From: Alsobacter ponti
GTDB lineage: Bacteria > Pseudomonadota > Alphaproteobacteria > Rhizobiales > Beijerinckiaceae
NCBI RefSeq assembly: GCF_024294805.1
Contig: NZ_JANCLU010000003.1
Location: 186,001 to 250,000 of the forward strand
Length of the DNA stretch: 64,000 bases
Direction of reading: 5' to 3'
Made by a program: the position numbers and the translations under genes
Notes under the pieces: generated by a model
Told to the model about the DNA's origin: nothing
The model's database searches: none
Seen by the model: the letters and a program-made list of their open reading frames with translations, nothing else
Shown here: in pieces, positions 9,223 through 18,842 of the stretch
Position numbering within the stretch: position 1 is the stretch's first letter
Layout: every line of letters starts with the position of its first letter

Positions 9223-10714
9223 GCGCAGCCATCAGCACGGCGAAGTAGACGATCACGCCGAGGCCACCGAGGAGGGCGAACTCGGCTTCGGTCCGGAACT
9301 TCGGCAGGCCCGACGTCCAGTGCGCAATGGGGGGACCGGCGAGCCAGGCCACCACCGCGAGCGCGGCCGAGGCGGCGGCGACGCAAACCAGCGTGCGCCG
9401 CAGGGCCGTGTCCGGCTTCATCGAGCCGTTCCGCAGCGCCAGCCCGGCGAGAAGGGCGAAGTTGACCCACGCGCCCACCGCTGTCGCGAGCGCCAGGCCG
9501 GCCGCGCCCATCGAGCGGAACAGGAGCAGCTTGAGCACCAGGTTGACGGCGATGCCCGAGAACGAGGCGAGCAGCGGTGTCGCCGTGTCCTGGCGGGCAT
9601 AGAAGCTGGCCACGGCGGACCGGATCAGCACCACCGCGGGCAGACCCACGCCATAGGCGGCCAGCGCCGCGCCGGCCGCCAGCACGGAGCTCTGGTCGAA
9701 CGCGCCGCGCATGAACAACGCCGCCATCACGAGGTCGGGGATCAGCAGGAAGGCGACGAAGAACGGTGCGGCCAGCGCCGTCGTGAAGGCCATGGCGCGG
9801 TTCTGCGCGTGCCGCGCGCCCTCGAAATCGCCTGCCGCGAACCGGCGGCTCATGGTCGGCAGCACCACCGTTCCCGCCGCGATGCCGATGACGCCGACGG
9901 GAAGCTGGTAGAGGCGGTCAGCGTAATAAAGCGACGACACCGCGCCGGTTGGCAGGAGGGAGGCGATGATCGTGTCGGCGAACATGGCGATCTGCACGCC
10001 GGCCGAACCGATCACGGCCGGGCCGAGCGTGCGGAAAAAAACCCGCATGTCCTTGTCCATCGCCAGGGCGCGCGGCCGGGGCAGGCAGCCCGCCCGTTTC
10101 GCGGCGGCCATAAGCAGCAGCAGCTCCAGCACGCCCGCCGCCGCGACGCCCCACGCGGCGGCGTGGCCGGCGGTGGGGAACAGCCACGCGACCGACAGGG
10201 CGGCCACGATGGCGACGTTGAGCAAAATGGGCGCGGCCGCCGGCGCGGCGAAGCGGTCGTCCGCGTTCAGCACGCCCGACAGCAGCGTCACGAGCGTGAT
10301 GAACAGCAGATAGGGAAAGGTGATGCGCGTCAGCGTGACGGCCAGCGCGAACTTCTCCGGTTCGTCCGGGAAGCCCGGCGCGAGCACGGCGACGAAGGCG
10401 GGCATGAAGACGATAGCGAGCGCGGTGAGCACGCCCAGCGCCAGCACCAGCACCATCATCAGCCGGCCGGCCAGCATCGAAGCCGCCTCGCGCCCCCGCG
10501 ATTCCAGCGCGGCGCTGTAGGTCGGCACGAAGGCGGAATTGAACGCCCCCTCGCCGAAAATGGCGCGGAAATGGTTGGGCAGGCGCTGCGCCACCACGAA
10601 GGCGTCGGCCACCAGCCCCGTGCCCATGATCGCCGCCATGACGATGTCGCGCACGAAGCCCGTCAGGCGGGACGCGAGAGTGAACCCGCCGACGGACAGG
10701 ATGTGTCGGAACAT
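9188..10714 (-). CDS. murJ: Lipid II flippase MurJ (MviN)
   Basis: MurJ moves lipid II across the inner membrane for peptidoglycan synthesis. The 508 residues form about 14 hydrophobic segments of the MOP transporter superfamily. The N-terminus is typical: RLTGFVRDIVMAA, then ADAFVVAQRLPN and FGEGAFNSAFVPTY. The gene starts three bases after the stop of the glycosyltransferase gene, so the two form an operon. In this setting it could also be asked whether the protein flips another lipid-linked sugar, but its residues read as an ordinary MurJ. Confidence 0.93.
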   Translation of the reverse strand: MFRHILSVGGFTLASRLTGFVRDIVMAAIMGTGLVADAFVVAQRLPNHFRAIFGEGAFNSAFVPTYSAALESRGREAASMLAGRLMMVLVLALGVLTALAIVFMPAFVAVLAPGFPDEPEKFALAVTLTRITFPYLLFITLVTLLSGVLNADDRFAAPAAAPILLNVAIVAALSVAWLFPTAGHAAAWGVAAAGVLELLLLMAAAKRAGCLPRPRALAMDKDMRVFFRTLGPAVIGSAGVQIAMFADTIIASLLPTGAVSSLYYADRLYQLPVGVIGIAAGTVVLPTMSRRFAAGDFEGARHAQNRAMAFTTALAAPFFVAFLLIPDLVMAALFMRGAFDQSSVLAAGAALAAYGVGLPAVVLIRSAVASFYARQDTATPLLASFSGIAVNLVLKLLLFRSMGAAGLALATAVGAWVNFALLAGLALRNGSMKPDTALRRTLVCVAAASAALAVVAWLAGPPIAHWTSGLPKFRTEAEFALLGGLGVIVYFAVLMAALNASGVPWRRG

Positions 10715-10717
10715 GCG

Positions 10718-11803
10718 TCAGGCCCGACGGCGGTCGGAACCGACCTTGCGCAGGGAGCTCGCCTGCGGCGGCTGGTCGTCGAAGCCGATCCGGTCGCCGA
10801 CGATGTAGAGGGGCCGGCGCTTCACCTCCGCGAAGATGCGGCCGATATATTCCCCGATCACGCCCAGCGAGATCAGCTGCACGCCCGAGAAGAACATGAC
10901 GGAGACGATCAGCGACGCGTAGCCGGGCACGTCGGCGCCGCGCACCAGCGTATCGATCACGAAGAAGATCGCGGTGAGCAGGGCGAAGGCGGAGATCACC
11001 GCGCCGACATAGGTCCACAGCTTCAGCGGGACGGTGGAGAACGAGGTGATCCCGTCCAGCCCGAAGCGGAACAACTTGCGGACACTGAACTTGCTGCTGC
11101 CATGCTCGCGGCGCGCCACGTCGAACGGCACGCCGACGGATTTGAAGCCGATCCAGGCATAGAGGCCCTTGGAGAACCGTGCGCGCTCCCCCATCGTCCG
11201 CAGCGCTTCGACGGCGCGGCGGTCGAGCAGGCGGAAATCGCCCGCCCCTTCGGGCAGCGGCGTTTCGCCGAACGAGGCGAACAACCGGTAGAAGGCGTGC
11301 GCCAGGAAGCGCCGCACCGGCCCGTCGAGATCGCGGTCCGTTCGCACGCCGAACACCATCGCGTTGCCCTCGCGCCACCGCGCGACGAAGGTCTCGATGA
11401 GTTCGGGCGGATGCTGCAGGTCAGCGTCCATGATGACCGTGGCGCGGCCGCGCGCATGGTCGAGTCCCGCCGCGATGGCGATCTCCTTGCCGAAATTCCG
11501 GCTGAACGCGATGGCGTGGAACCGCGGATCGTCCCGGTTGATGCGCCGCACGCGCTCCAGCGTATCGTCGCGCGAGCCGTCGTCGACGAAGACGACCTCC
11601 CAGCTCGCGACGGCGCGCTCGAGCACCGGAAGCAGGCGCGCGACCAGCGCTTCCACGTTCGCGCCCTCGTTGAAGACGGGGATGACGACGGACAGTTCGG
11701 GTTCGGTGGCGGTCACGATGGCTTCGACTCGAGTGGCGTTCTGGCTTGGCCGGCGATCCATGGTCGCCGGGGCCGCACGCATGGCATTGAAAAGAGCCGA
11801 CAT
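10718..11803 (-). CDS. Family 2 glycosyltransferase, polyprenyl-phosphate sugar transferase type
   Basis: A 361-residue membrane-bound glycosyltransferase. The GT-A domain begins at VVIPVFNEGAN and shows FVDDGSRD and MDADLQHPPE (the DXD-type metal site). After a GSSKFSVRKLF segment there are two C-terminal membrane helices (LWTYVGAVISAFALLTAIF and LIVSVMFFSGVQLISLGVI). This is the layout of ArnC/DPM1-like enzymes that load a sugar onto undecaprenyl phosphate. The ATG at 11803 has GGA nearby; later ATGs at 11785 and 11761 are possible. It pairs with a divergent ChbG/HpnK-type deacetylase, which hints at an amino-sugar lipid carrier. Confidence 0.85.
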   Translation of the reverse strand: MSALFNAMRAAPATMDRRPSQNATRVEAIVTATEPELSVVIPVFNEGANVEALVARLLPVLERAVASWEVVFVDDGSRDDTLERVRRINRDDPRFHAIAFSRNFGKEIAIAAGLDHARGRATVIMDADLQHPPELIETFVARWREGNAMVFGVRTDRDLDGPVRRFLAHAFYRLFASFGETPLPEGAGDFRLLDRRAVEALRTMGERARFSKGLYAWIGFKSVGVPFDVARREHGSSKFSVRKLFRFGLDGITSFSTVPLKLWTYVGAVISAFALLTAIFFVIDTLVRGADVPGYASLIVSVMFFSGVQLISLGVIGEYIGRIFAEVKRRPLYIVGDRIGFDDQPPQASSLRKVGSDRRRA

Positions 11804-11868
11804 TGCGGTCCGACGCAAGCGGGCGCATTGAAGAGGCGCGACCGCCACGAAAGACCGGGTTTTACGCC

Positions 11869-12735
11869 ATGCCGCCCCGCGCCAGAACGCCCCGCCCCGA
11901 CACGGTCACGCTGGTCGCGGACGACTTCGCCCTGACGCCCGGCGTCTCGGAGTCCATCCTCGAACTGGCGGGGGCGGAGCGCCTGTCGGGGACCGGCGCG
12001 ATGACGAACCGGCCGCATTGGGCGACTTACGCGCCTCGGCTCGACGCGGTGTCGGACGGTCTGGAGGTGGGGCTCCATTTCAACCTCACGCTCGGCCAGC
12101 CGCTCGGGGCGATGCCGCACCTCGCGTCCGGCGGCGACTTGCCCCGCTTCGGCGCGCTCGCCGGCCTCGCCTTCTCCGGCAAGCTCGACGGCGACGAGAT
12201 CGAGGCGGAGGCGGTCCGGCAGATCCGCGCCTTCGCCGATCGGCTCGGCCGCCTCCCCGATTTCATCGACGGGCACCAGCACGTCCACGTGCTTCCCGTC
12301 GTCCGCGCGGCGCTGCTGCGCGCCGTCGAGGCCGAATTCGGGGGAGAACGGCCATGGCTGCGCGACCCGTTCGACACGCCGGGGGCCATCCTGGTGCGCG
12401 GCGTCGCGGCGCAGAAGGCGCTCGTCATCGCGGGCCTCGCGACCGGCTGGCGGCGGGCGCTCGGCCGACGCGGGCTGGACCACAATGTCGGCTTCGCCGG
12501 CGTCAGCCCCTTCGATCCGCGCCGAGATTTCGCGGCGGACTTCGCCCGCTTCCTGCGCGCGCCGGGACCGCGCCACCTCGTGATGTGCCATCCCGGCTTC
12601 GCCGACGCGGAGCTCGCTTCCCTCGATCCGGTGGTCGCCACCCGGCCGCTGGAACACGCCTTTCTCGCGGGCGACGCCTTCCCGGAAGCGCTCGCGGAGG
12701 CGGGGCTGGCTCTGGAACGCCGGCGCGCGCCGTAG
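11869..12735 (+). CDS. ChbG/HpnK (YdjC) family carbohydrate deacetylase
   Basis: Metal-dependent deacetylase of N-acetylated sugars, 288 residues. Visible metal and catalytic motifs are VADDFALTPG (two Asp near the N-terminus), GLHFNLTLG, DGHQHVHVLP and MCHPGFAD. Known members include ChbG (chitin oligosaccharides), HpnK (hopanoid glycolipids) and NaxD of Francisella, which deacetylates undecaprenyl-phosphate N-acetylgalactosamine made by a GT2 enzyme. The gene is divergent from a GT2 polyprenyl-sugar transferase across 65 bases, a pairing that suggests the NaxD-like role; no hopanoid genes are present nearby. The start MPPRARTPRP is chosen because earlier in-frame codons overlap the divergent gene. 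Confidence 0.82.
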   Translation: MPPRARTPRPDTVTLVADDFALTPGVSESILELAGAERLSGTGAMTNRPHWATYAPRLDAVSDGLEVGLHFNLTLGQPLGAMPHLASGGDLPRFGALAGLAFSGKLDGDEIEAEAVRQIRAFADRLGRLPDFIDGHQHVHVLPVVRAALLRAVEAEFGGERPWLRDPFDTPGAILVRGVAAQKALVIAGLATGWRRALGRRGLDHNVGFAGVSPFDPRRDFAADFARFLRAPGPRHLVMCHPGFADAELASLDPVVATRPLEHAFLAGDAFPEALAEAGLALERRRAP

Positions 12736-12808
12736 TTCGCGCGCGAAAACGCTCAATTCACGAAAGGCTTAACCCCCTTTTTACGCGCGCAACCGATAGT
12801 AGCGCAAC

Positions 12809-14467
12809 ATGACTTATGAAACCCCCGCTAGTCTCGAACATCCGAGCCGACGGTCGCTGAAAGGCGTCCTCGTGCTGGCGCTGACGACCGTGCTCGCCCT
12901 GGTGATGGGCGGGCTCGTCGGCATCATGCAGTACCGGTCCGAAAGCCGTGTGGTGCTGGATTTCCACGCCAAGAATCTGGCCATCCTCGGGGCCGCCAAG
13001 CCCATTCTGGTGCATGGGTTCGAGACGAAGGACGGGCTCGACGGCCGCCGCGCCCTGGAAGGCATGATGGCGGATCCCGACTTCGAGTCGGGCATTCTGC
13101 TCGACATCACGGGCAACGTCTTCGCCCGCGCGACCGCCTTCCGGCATTCGCGGCCGGGGATCGAGGCGAAGGACCTGGAGGCGGCGGGCGTGCGTGGCGG
13201 CGGCGCCATCGATGGCCCGCGGCAGATCGATTTTTCGGATTCGACCCTGTACGTGGCGCCGATCCTGACGGAGTCCAACCAGCAACTGGGCGTTCTCGGC
13301 GTGCTGTTCTCGCGCGTCGAACTGCTCGACCGCATCCGCCGCGAGTTCATCCTGGCGGCGGCAAGCCTGGTCGGAGCGGTGGCGGCGGTCAGTCTCGCCC
13401 TGTGGATCATCCTCGGGCGAATGACCGGCCCGGTGCTGCAGCTGGCCGAGACGACCCGGCGGCTGGCGCAGGGCGACCTCTACGTCGCGGTTCCCGCCAC
13501 CGACCGCGAGGACGAAGTCGGCTCGCTGGCCCGCGCCGTGCAGGTGTTCCAGAACCGCCTTGTCGAGCGCTCGGCGCTCCAGGCCAGCAGCGAGACGGAC
13601 CGCGCGGCACAGGCGGCGCGCGAGGCGCGCATCGACCAGCTCGTGTCCGAATTCCGGCTGGCGGTGGGCGAGGCGCTGACCACCGTCGCCGAGAACAGCG
13701 AGCAGATGACGTTCGCGGCGCGCACGCTCACCGACATCGCCGCGGAATCGGCCAAGCGCGCCAAGGGCGCGTCCCAGGCGACCCGCGACGCATCGGAAAC
13801 GGTGAAAAGCATGACCAGGGCCTCGGGCGCGCTGTCGGCCGCCATCGCCCAGATCGAGTCGCAGGTCACGCGGGCCCGCGACGCGGTCGTCGACGCCTCG
13901 GCCACCACCAAGGCGACCACTACGACCGTGCAAAGCCTCGCCGGCAAGGCGCACGACATCGGCGAGGTCGTCAGCCTGATCCAGGCCATCGCAGCGCAGA
14001 CCAACCTCCTCGCCCTCAACGCCACCATCGAGGCGGCGCGCGCCGGCGAATCCGGGCGCGGCTTCGCCGTCGTCGCCTCCGAGGTGAAGAACCTCGCGGG
14101 GCAGACAGCCCGCGCGACCGAGCGCATCGCCGAGCAGATCGGGGCGATCCAGGGCGCGACCGTCTCCGCCGTGCAGGCGATCGGCGCCATCGCCGAGCAC
14201 ATGGAGGCGGTGGAAGGCTTCACCGGGGCCATCGCCGGGGCGGTGGAACAGCAGGTGTCGGCGACGAACGAAATCGCCGTCGGCGTCGCGCGCGCGGCGC
14301 GGGGCACCGAAAGCGCCGCCGCCGACATGAAGGAGCTCGACATGGTGGTCGGCGAGACCGACCAGTCGGCCGCCCAGGTCAACCAGTCGGCGATGGACGT
14401 CGCCGAGCAGGCCAAGCGCCTTCACTCCACCATCGACCGCTTCCTCGAGGCCGTCTCGGCCGCGTAG
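12809..14467 (+). CDS. Methyl-accepting chemotaxis protein
   Basis: Transmembrane chemoreceptor of 552 residues. It has a membrane segment at about 21-42, a periplasmic sensor region of about 140 residues, a second membrane segment at about 187-208, a HAMP domain and a long coiled-coil signalling domain. The conserved tip ([20 protein letters not shown], starting near residue 393) binds CheA and CheW, followed by [15 protein letters not shown]. The periplasmic part is short (single-Cache size), with no ligand obvious from sequence. It lies about 1.6 kb before the che operon but is separated from it by sodB and a membrane protein gene. No C-terminal CheR-docking pentapeptide is seen. Confidence 0.9.
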   Translation: MTYETPASLEHPSRRSLKGVLVLALTTVLALVMGGLVGIMQYRSESRVVLDFHAKNLAILGAAKPILVHGFETKDGLDGRRALEGMMADPDFESGILLDITGNVFARATAFRHSRPGIEAKDLEAAGVRGGGAIDGPRQIDFSDSTLYVAPILTESNQQLGVLGVLFSRVELLDRIRREFILAAASLVGAVAAVSLALWIILGRMTGPVLQLAETTRRLAQGDLYVAVPATDREDEVGSLARAVQVFQNRLVERSALQASSETDRAAQAAREARIDQLVSEFRLAVGEALTTVAENSEQMTFAARTLTDIAAESAKRAKGASQATRDASETVKSMTRASGALSAAIAQIESQVTRARDAVVDASATTKATTTTVQSLAGKAHDIGEVVSLIQAIAAQTNLLALNATIEAARAGESGRGFAVVASEVKNLAGQTARATERIAEQIGAIQGATVSAVQAIGAIAEHMEAVEGFTGAIAGAVEQQVSATNEIAVGVARAARGTESAAADMKELDMVVGETDQSAAQVNQSAMDVAEQAKRLHSTIDRFLEAVSAA

Positions 14468-14510
14468 GCCGCCGGACGCGTCGTCGTTCCCGACCGGGCT
14501 CGCACCCAGC

Positions 14511-14533
14511 AAAAAGGCGGGCTTTCGCCCGCC
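14511..14533 (-). terminator. Intrinsic terminator of sodB
   Basis: A 7-bp stem GGCGGGC / GCCCGCC with loop TTTC, preceded on the plus strand by five A, which gives a run of U after the hairpin on the minus-strand transcript. It lies 30 bases after the sodB stop and may also slow readthrough from the convergent chemoreceptor gene. Confidence 0.75.
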
Positions 14534-14562
14534 TCCCTGCCCGTCTCGCGCGGATTTTCCGC

Positions 14563-15168
14563 TCAGCGCGCTTCCGCGTAGAGCTTCGCGACGTATTCCC
14601 AGTTCACGAGGTTGTCGACGAACGCCTTCAGGTAGTCGGGGCGGCGGTTGCGGTAGTCGATGTAGTAGGAGTGCTCCCACACGTCGACGCCGAGAATCGG
14701 CGTCGCGCCGTGGACGAGCGGGCTCTCGCCGTTCGGCGTCTTCATGACCGCGATCTTGCCGTCCTTGACGGCGAGCCAGGCCCAGCCCGAGCCGAACTGC
14801 GTGGTGCCGGCGGCGATGAAGTCCTCCTTCATCTTGTCGACCGAACCGAGGCTGGAGACGATCGCCTTCTCCAGTTCGCCGGGGATCGCGCCGCCGCCGT
14901 TCGGCTTCATCCAGTTCCAGAAGTGAAGGTGGTTGTAGTGCTGGCCGGCGTTGTTGAAGAGGCCGGCGTTCTTGCCGAACGAGCCCTTCACGATCTCCTC
15001 GAGCGACTTGCCCTCCCACTCCGTGCCCTTCAGCAGGTTGTTGCCGTTGTTCACGTAGGCGAGGTGGTGCTTGTCGTGGTGGTACTCGAGCGTCTCGCGG
15101 GACATATAGGGCTGGAGCGCCTCGTAGGCGTAGGGCAGGTCGGGCAGCGAGAAGGACATGTCTGGCAC
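14563..15168 (-). CDS. sodB: Iron superoxide dismutase
   Basis: Converts superoxide to hydrogen peroxide and oxygen in the cytoplasm. The 201-residue length is standard for Fe/Mn enzymes. Metal ligands are visible as His in YHHDKHHLAY, His in NNAGQHYNH, and Asp and His in GVDVWEHSYY. The TTQFGSGWAWL segment, with Gln before FGSG, is the feature that distinguishes the iron type from the manganese type. The AGGAGT upstream supports the ATG. It is a single-gene unit with its own terminator. Confidence 0.95.
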   Translation of the reverse strand: MPDMSFSLPDLPYAYEALQPYMSRETLEYHHDKHHLAYVNNGNNLLKGTEWEGKSLEEIVKGSFGKNAGLFNNAGQHYNHLHFWNWMKPNGGGAIPGELEKAIVSSLGSVDKMKEDFIAAGTTQFGSGWAWLAVKDGKIAVMKTPNGESPLVHGATPILGVDVWEHSYYIDYRNRRPDYLKAFVDNLVNWEYVAKLYAEAR

Positions 15169-15353
15169 TCCTGGTCAGCTTCGGGCGCTCGGAATGAGCA
15201 GCCGGGGGAAAATCGAGACCGGGAAGTTAGGCCGGCGCGCGGCCGGCATCAATGGTTCGCGCGGAAAAACGGGGGCTCCTCCCTGAACCGCTCGAGGTTG
15301 GCAGGCCCCCGCAACATCACTACTGTCGCGAATCCGACAGTCACGGATCATCG

Positions 15354-15986
15354 ATGCGCATGGTTTTTCTGCTTTATTGCGTCAGCACGGTCATGGTTCT
15401 GGGCGGTGGCGCCCTCGCCTTCTACGGCGCGGAGAACATCCGCACCGAGAGCGGAGCCACCCTGGCGCTCGCCGGGGTGGCCCTGTTCTGCTGCGGCTTC
15501 GTCCTGCTGGCGCTCGCGGCCGTGCTGAAGGAGCTGCGCCGCCTGCGCCGCGTCGTCGAGGAGCCCGAGCCGGCCGCCGCGCCGGTCGCGCCCGCGGCCC
15601 CGCCTCCCCCGCTGCCGAGCGTTCGCCCGCCTGCCGCCGGAACCATGCCGCCGCCCCCGCCGGGCATGACGCCGCCGCCCGGCGAGCCCGATCTGTCTCC
15701 GGCCGAACGGCTGCGTCGGGACAAGGAAAGGGCGGCGAGCCGAGACGACGAAAGCGGGTCGGAAACGGCCAAGTCGCCCGAAGCGACGGTCGAGGCTGAC
15801 AAATCCGCCGAGCGGACGCTGACGGCCACCTACGCCTCCAACGGCAACACCTTCTACATGTATTCGGACGGCACCATCGAAACCGACACGCCCGAAGGCC
15901 GCCGGCGCTTCGGCTCGATGGACGAGCTTCGCCGCTACGTCGAAAGCGGGGTGCAGGCGGAGCCCGCCGCGACGGCCGAACGCTGA
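15354..15986 (+). CDS. Two-helix membrane protein with proline-rich linker, unknown function
   Basis: A 210-residue protein. Two membrane helices (about residues 3-22 and 32-54) are followed by a long Pro/Ala-rich linker (about 65-110), a charged stretch and a compact C-terminal motif containing GNTFYMYSDGTIETDTPEG and FGSMDELRRYV. The C-terminal part resembles a small beta-hairpin plus helix module that may sit in the cytoplasm. The gene lies just before the che operon on the same strand, with 116 bases between them. I do not recognise a family. The start was placed at the first Met of the hydrophobic segment. Confidence 0.65.
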   Translation: MRMVFLLYCVSTVMVLGGGALAFYGAENIRTESGATLALAGVALFCCGFVLLALAAVLKELRRLRRVVEEPEPAAAPVAPAAPPPPLPSVRPPAAGTMPPPPPGMTPPPGEPDLSPAERLRRDKERAASRDDESGSETAKSPEATVEADKSAERTLTATYASNGNTFYMYSDGTIETDTPEGRRRFGSMDELRRYVESGVQAEPAATAER

Positions 15987-16102
15987 ACGCGTCGCGGGAA
16001 GACATTCGACAGACTTCCCCCGCAAGTTTTCAAAGAATATCCCTGGAGCACCACCGGTTCTTAACTTTTCGGCCCTAGCGTCGGGGCATTGAAGAGCCGA
16101 AG

Positions 16103-16387
16103 GTGTTTTCAACCGTGGATATTCGCCTGGGTCCCGAGCCTGGCCGGGACGAGATTTTCGACGTGTGCCGCCGCGCCAAGGAAGCCCTTCCAAGCGGCCA
16201 GCCCCTGCGTCTCGTCACCGAAGATGTCCAGCGCGTCTCGCCCGCCCTGGCGCAGCTGATCATCGGAATCTCGCGGGCCGCCGGCCCCGACGCGCCCTTC
16301 ACCCTGGTGTCCCCCTCCGCGCCGCTGGTCGACGCCTTTCAGGCCTACGGCCTTTTCGCCGATTTCATGACCATACCGATGGAGTAA
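16103..16387 (+). CDS. STAS-like protein at head of che operon
   Basis: A 94-residue protein starting with GTG. It has the alternating strand/helix pattern of a STAS domain: PLRLVTEDVQRVSPALAQLIIGISRAAG and FTLVSPSAPLVDAFQAYGLFADFM, where the segment after VSP would match the anti-sigma-antagonist-like loop. Similar small STAS proteins open che operons in several alphaproteobacteria. Its role in chemotaxis is not well defined; it could be a protein-interaction module. The next gene, cheY, follows three bases after the stop. Confidence 0.7.
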   Translation: MFSTVDIRLGPEPGRDEIFDVCRRAKEALPSGQPLRLVTEDVQRVSPALAQLIIGISRAAGPDAPFTLVSPSAPLVDAFQAYGLFADFMTIPME

Positions 16388-16390
16388 ACC

Positions 16391-16750
16391 GTGCGGATCC
16401 TTGCAATCGACGACACGCGCACGTTGCGCGAGCTCCTTTGCCGCACGCTGCGCGCGGCATCGCACGACGTGGTGGAGGCCGAGAACGGCGAGGAAGGCCT
16501 GACACGGTTTTCCGAGGACCGGCCCGACGTCGTCATCACCGACCTGAACATGCCGGTGCTCGACGGCATCGAGTTCACGCGCGCCGTGCGCGCCCGCCCC
16601 GACGGCGGCGAGGTGCCGATCATCATTCTCACCACCGAGAGCGCCTCGGAGATCAAGGCCGAAGGACGCCGCGCCGGTGCGACCGCCTGGATGGTCAAGC
16701 CGTTCGATCCGCAGCGCCTCCTCGATATGCTCGGCCAGTTGAGGAAATAA
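16391..16750 (+). CDS. cheY: Single-domain response regulator CheY
   Basis: A 119-residue receiver domain with no output domain. The phosphorylation site is Asp51 in VVITDLNMP; the acidic pair is in AIDDTRT, the conserved Thr is in IIILTTES, and Lys is in WMVKPFDP. It is phosphorylated by CheA and either acts on the flagellar motor or serves as a phosphate sink, as one of two CheY proteins does in Sinorhizobium. The start is GTG. The gene sits between the STAS gene and cheA, which begins four bases later. Confidence 0.92.
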   Translation: MRILAIDDTRTLRELLCRTLRAASHDVVEAENGEEGLTRFSEDRPDVVITDLNMPVLDGIEFTRAVRARPDGGEVPIIILTTESASEIKAEGRRAGATAWMVKPFDPQRLLDMLGQLRK

Positions 16751-16754
16751 GCCG

Positions 16755-18842
16755 ATGGATGCGCTCGCAGAAATCCGCGGCATCTATTTCGACGAATGCG
16801 ACGAATTCACCGGGCTGCTCGAAGGCTATCTCGCCGCCATGGCGGAGGGCCGCGCGACCTCGGAGGACATCAACGGCGCGTTCCGCGCCGTCCACTCGAT
16901 CAAGGGCGGCGCGGGCGCGTTCGGGCTCAGCGCGCTCGTCAACTTCGCCCACCGGTTCGAGGCGTGCCTCGACGCGCTGCGGTCGGGCCGGGTGTCCGTC
17001 CACGCCGCGCCCATCGACGTGCTGCTGCAAGCGGGCGACGTGCTCACGAACCTCGTGCAGGCGTCCCGCGACGGCGCGACGCTGCCGATCGACTCGGGAC
17101 TTCTCGAGGCACTCGAGGCCTTTTGCGGCGGAACTCCCAAGCAGGCCGTGCCGGCCGAGTTCGCCATCGAGCCCGAGCCGGCTCCGGCGGAGGAAGCCGC
17201 GCCGCCCGCGCCCTCCCGTCGGCCCGTGACGGTGAGGATCACCCCGGACGCAGACCTGTTTCGCCGGGCCATCGACCCCCGCGTGGTGTTCGAGGCCCTG
17301 GCCGGCTTCGGCGCGCTGGAACTCACCTGCGACACCTCGGCGATCCCGCCGCTGGACAGCCTCGACCCACTGACCTGCCATCTCGCCTGGACCGCGGTCG
17401 TCAATACCGACGCGACGCCGGGCGCGATCGTCGAGGCCATCGACTGTTTCCTCGCCGACCACGAATTCACGGTGCTGGACGGCAGCGATGCCGATCACGC
17501 GTCCGCGCCCGCGAACCAGGGCGACACGCCGTCTCCGCAGGCGGACGCCGTCGCGCAGCCCGGACCGGCGGCATCGGCGGACGCCGCCGCCGTCGCGAAG
17601 CCAGAGCCGGCCGCCGTCACCGCGCCCGGACGCAGGGCGGGCGGCGGCACGATCCGCGTCGACCTCGATCGCATCGACAAGCTGATGAACCTCGTCGGCG
17701 AGATCGTCATCACCCAGTCGATGCTGACAGAGCGGGCGACCATGCTGCCCAAGCGGGAGGCGGCGGTGTTCGTCGACGCGCTGTTCTCCCTCAACCGCCA
17801 GACGCGCGAGCTGCAGGACAACGTCATGGCTGTGCGCGCGCAGCCGGTGAAGGTCGTGTTCCAGCGCCTGCCGAGGCTCGTGCGCGAACTGGAGCGCTCG
17901 CTCGGCAAGAAGGCGGAACTCAAGCTCGCGGGCGAGGACACCGAGGTCGACAAGACCATCGTCGAGGAGCTGGCCGATCCGCTCATCCACATGATCCGCA
18001 ACGCCATGGACCACGGGCTGGAATCACCCGAGGACCGGCTGGCGGCGGGCAAGCCCCAGGAAGGCGTGATCCGCGTCTCGGCCGAGCATCGCGGCTCGCG
18101 CATCCTCATCTCGATTTCCGACGACGGAAAGGGCATCGACCGCGACCGGCTGATCGAAAAGGCGCGCTCGCGCGGACTGATCGCGCCGGACGTCGACCTC
18201 ACTCCCGAGGAAGCCGACAACCTGATCTTCCACCCCGGCCTTTCGACCGCCGCCAAGGTGACGGACGTGTCGGGCCGCGGCGTGGGCATGGACGTCGTGC
18301 GCCGAAACGTCGAGGCGCTGGGCGGTCGCATCACCGTCGAATCCAGTCCCGGGCGCGGCTGCAAGTTCACCCTCGGCCTGCCGCTGACGCTCGCCGTGCT
18401 CGACGGCATGATCGTGCGGGCCGGCGCGGAACGCTTCGTCTTCCCGCTGTCCAGCATCGTCGAAACGATGCAACTCGATTCCAGGTCGGTGGAGCCGCTG
18501 CCCGGCGGACGCAGCGTGCTGCGCCTGAGGGGCGAGGTCGCGCCGATCATCCGGCTGCGCGACCTGCTCGGCATCCGCGCCCTCGGTAACGAGCCGAACG
18601 TGGTGATCGTCGAAACCGACAGCGTGCCGCGCCTCGCCATCGCGGTCGACGAGATCGTCGGCCAGCAGCAGGTCGTCGTGAAGAACCTCGAATCGAGCTT
18701 CCGGCGGGTCGAAGGCGTGTCCGCCGCCACCATCCTCGGCGATGGCCTCGTCGCCCTCATTCTCGACGTCGACGCGCTCCCCGCCATGACGCAGACGAGC
18801 CGTCGCGCCCCACCGATGACTGGAATGTACGGAGCAGCCTGA
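16755..18842 (+). CDS. cheA: Chemotaxis histidine kinase CheA
   Basis: The central kinase of the chemotaxis array, 695 residues. Domains in order are the HPt domain with phosphorylated His47 in FRAVHSIKGGAGAFG, a variable P2-like region (about 155-245), an Ala/Pro-rich linker (about 245-290), the dimerisation domain (IDKLMNLVGEIVI), an ATPase domain with N-box MIRNAMDHGLE near residue 413 and ISDDGKGID and GRGVGMDVV motifs, and a C-terminal CheW-like domain. Residues needed for kinase activity appear intact. The stop overlaps the cheW start by one base (TGATG), so the two are translationally coupled. Confidence 0.96.
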   Translation: MDALAEIRGIYFDECDEFTGLLEGYLAAMAEGRATSEDINGAFRAVHSIKGGAGAFGLSALVNFAHRFEACLDALRSGRVSVHAAPIDVLLQAGDVLTNLVQASRDGATLPIDSGLLEALEAFCGGTPKQAVPAEFAIEPEPAPAEEAAPPAPSRRPVTVRITPDADLFRRAIDPRVVFEALAGFGALELTCDTSAIPPLDSLDPLTCHLAWTAVVNTDATPGAIVEAIDCFLADHEFTVLDGSDADHASAPANQGDTPSPQADAVAQPGPAASADAAAVAKPEPAAVTAPGRRAGGGTIRVDLDRIDKLMNLVGEIVITQSMLTERATMLPKREAAVFVDALFSLNRQTRELQDNVMAVRAQPVKVVFQRLPRLVRELERSLGKKAELKLAGEDTEVDKTIVEELADPLIHMIRNAMDHGLESPEDRLAAGKPQEGVIRVSAEHRGSRILISISDDGKGIDRDRLIEKARSRGLIAPDVDLTPEEADNLIFHPGLSTAAKVTDVSGRGVGMDVVRRNVEALGGRITVESSPGRGCKFTLGLPLTLAVLDGMIVRAGAERFVFPLSSIVETMQLDSRSVEPLPGGRSVLRLRGEVAPIIRLRDLLGIRALGNEPNVVIVETDSVPRLAIAVDEIVGQQQVVVKNLESSFRRVEGVSAATILGDGLVALILDVDALPAMTQTSRRAPPMTGMYGAA

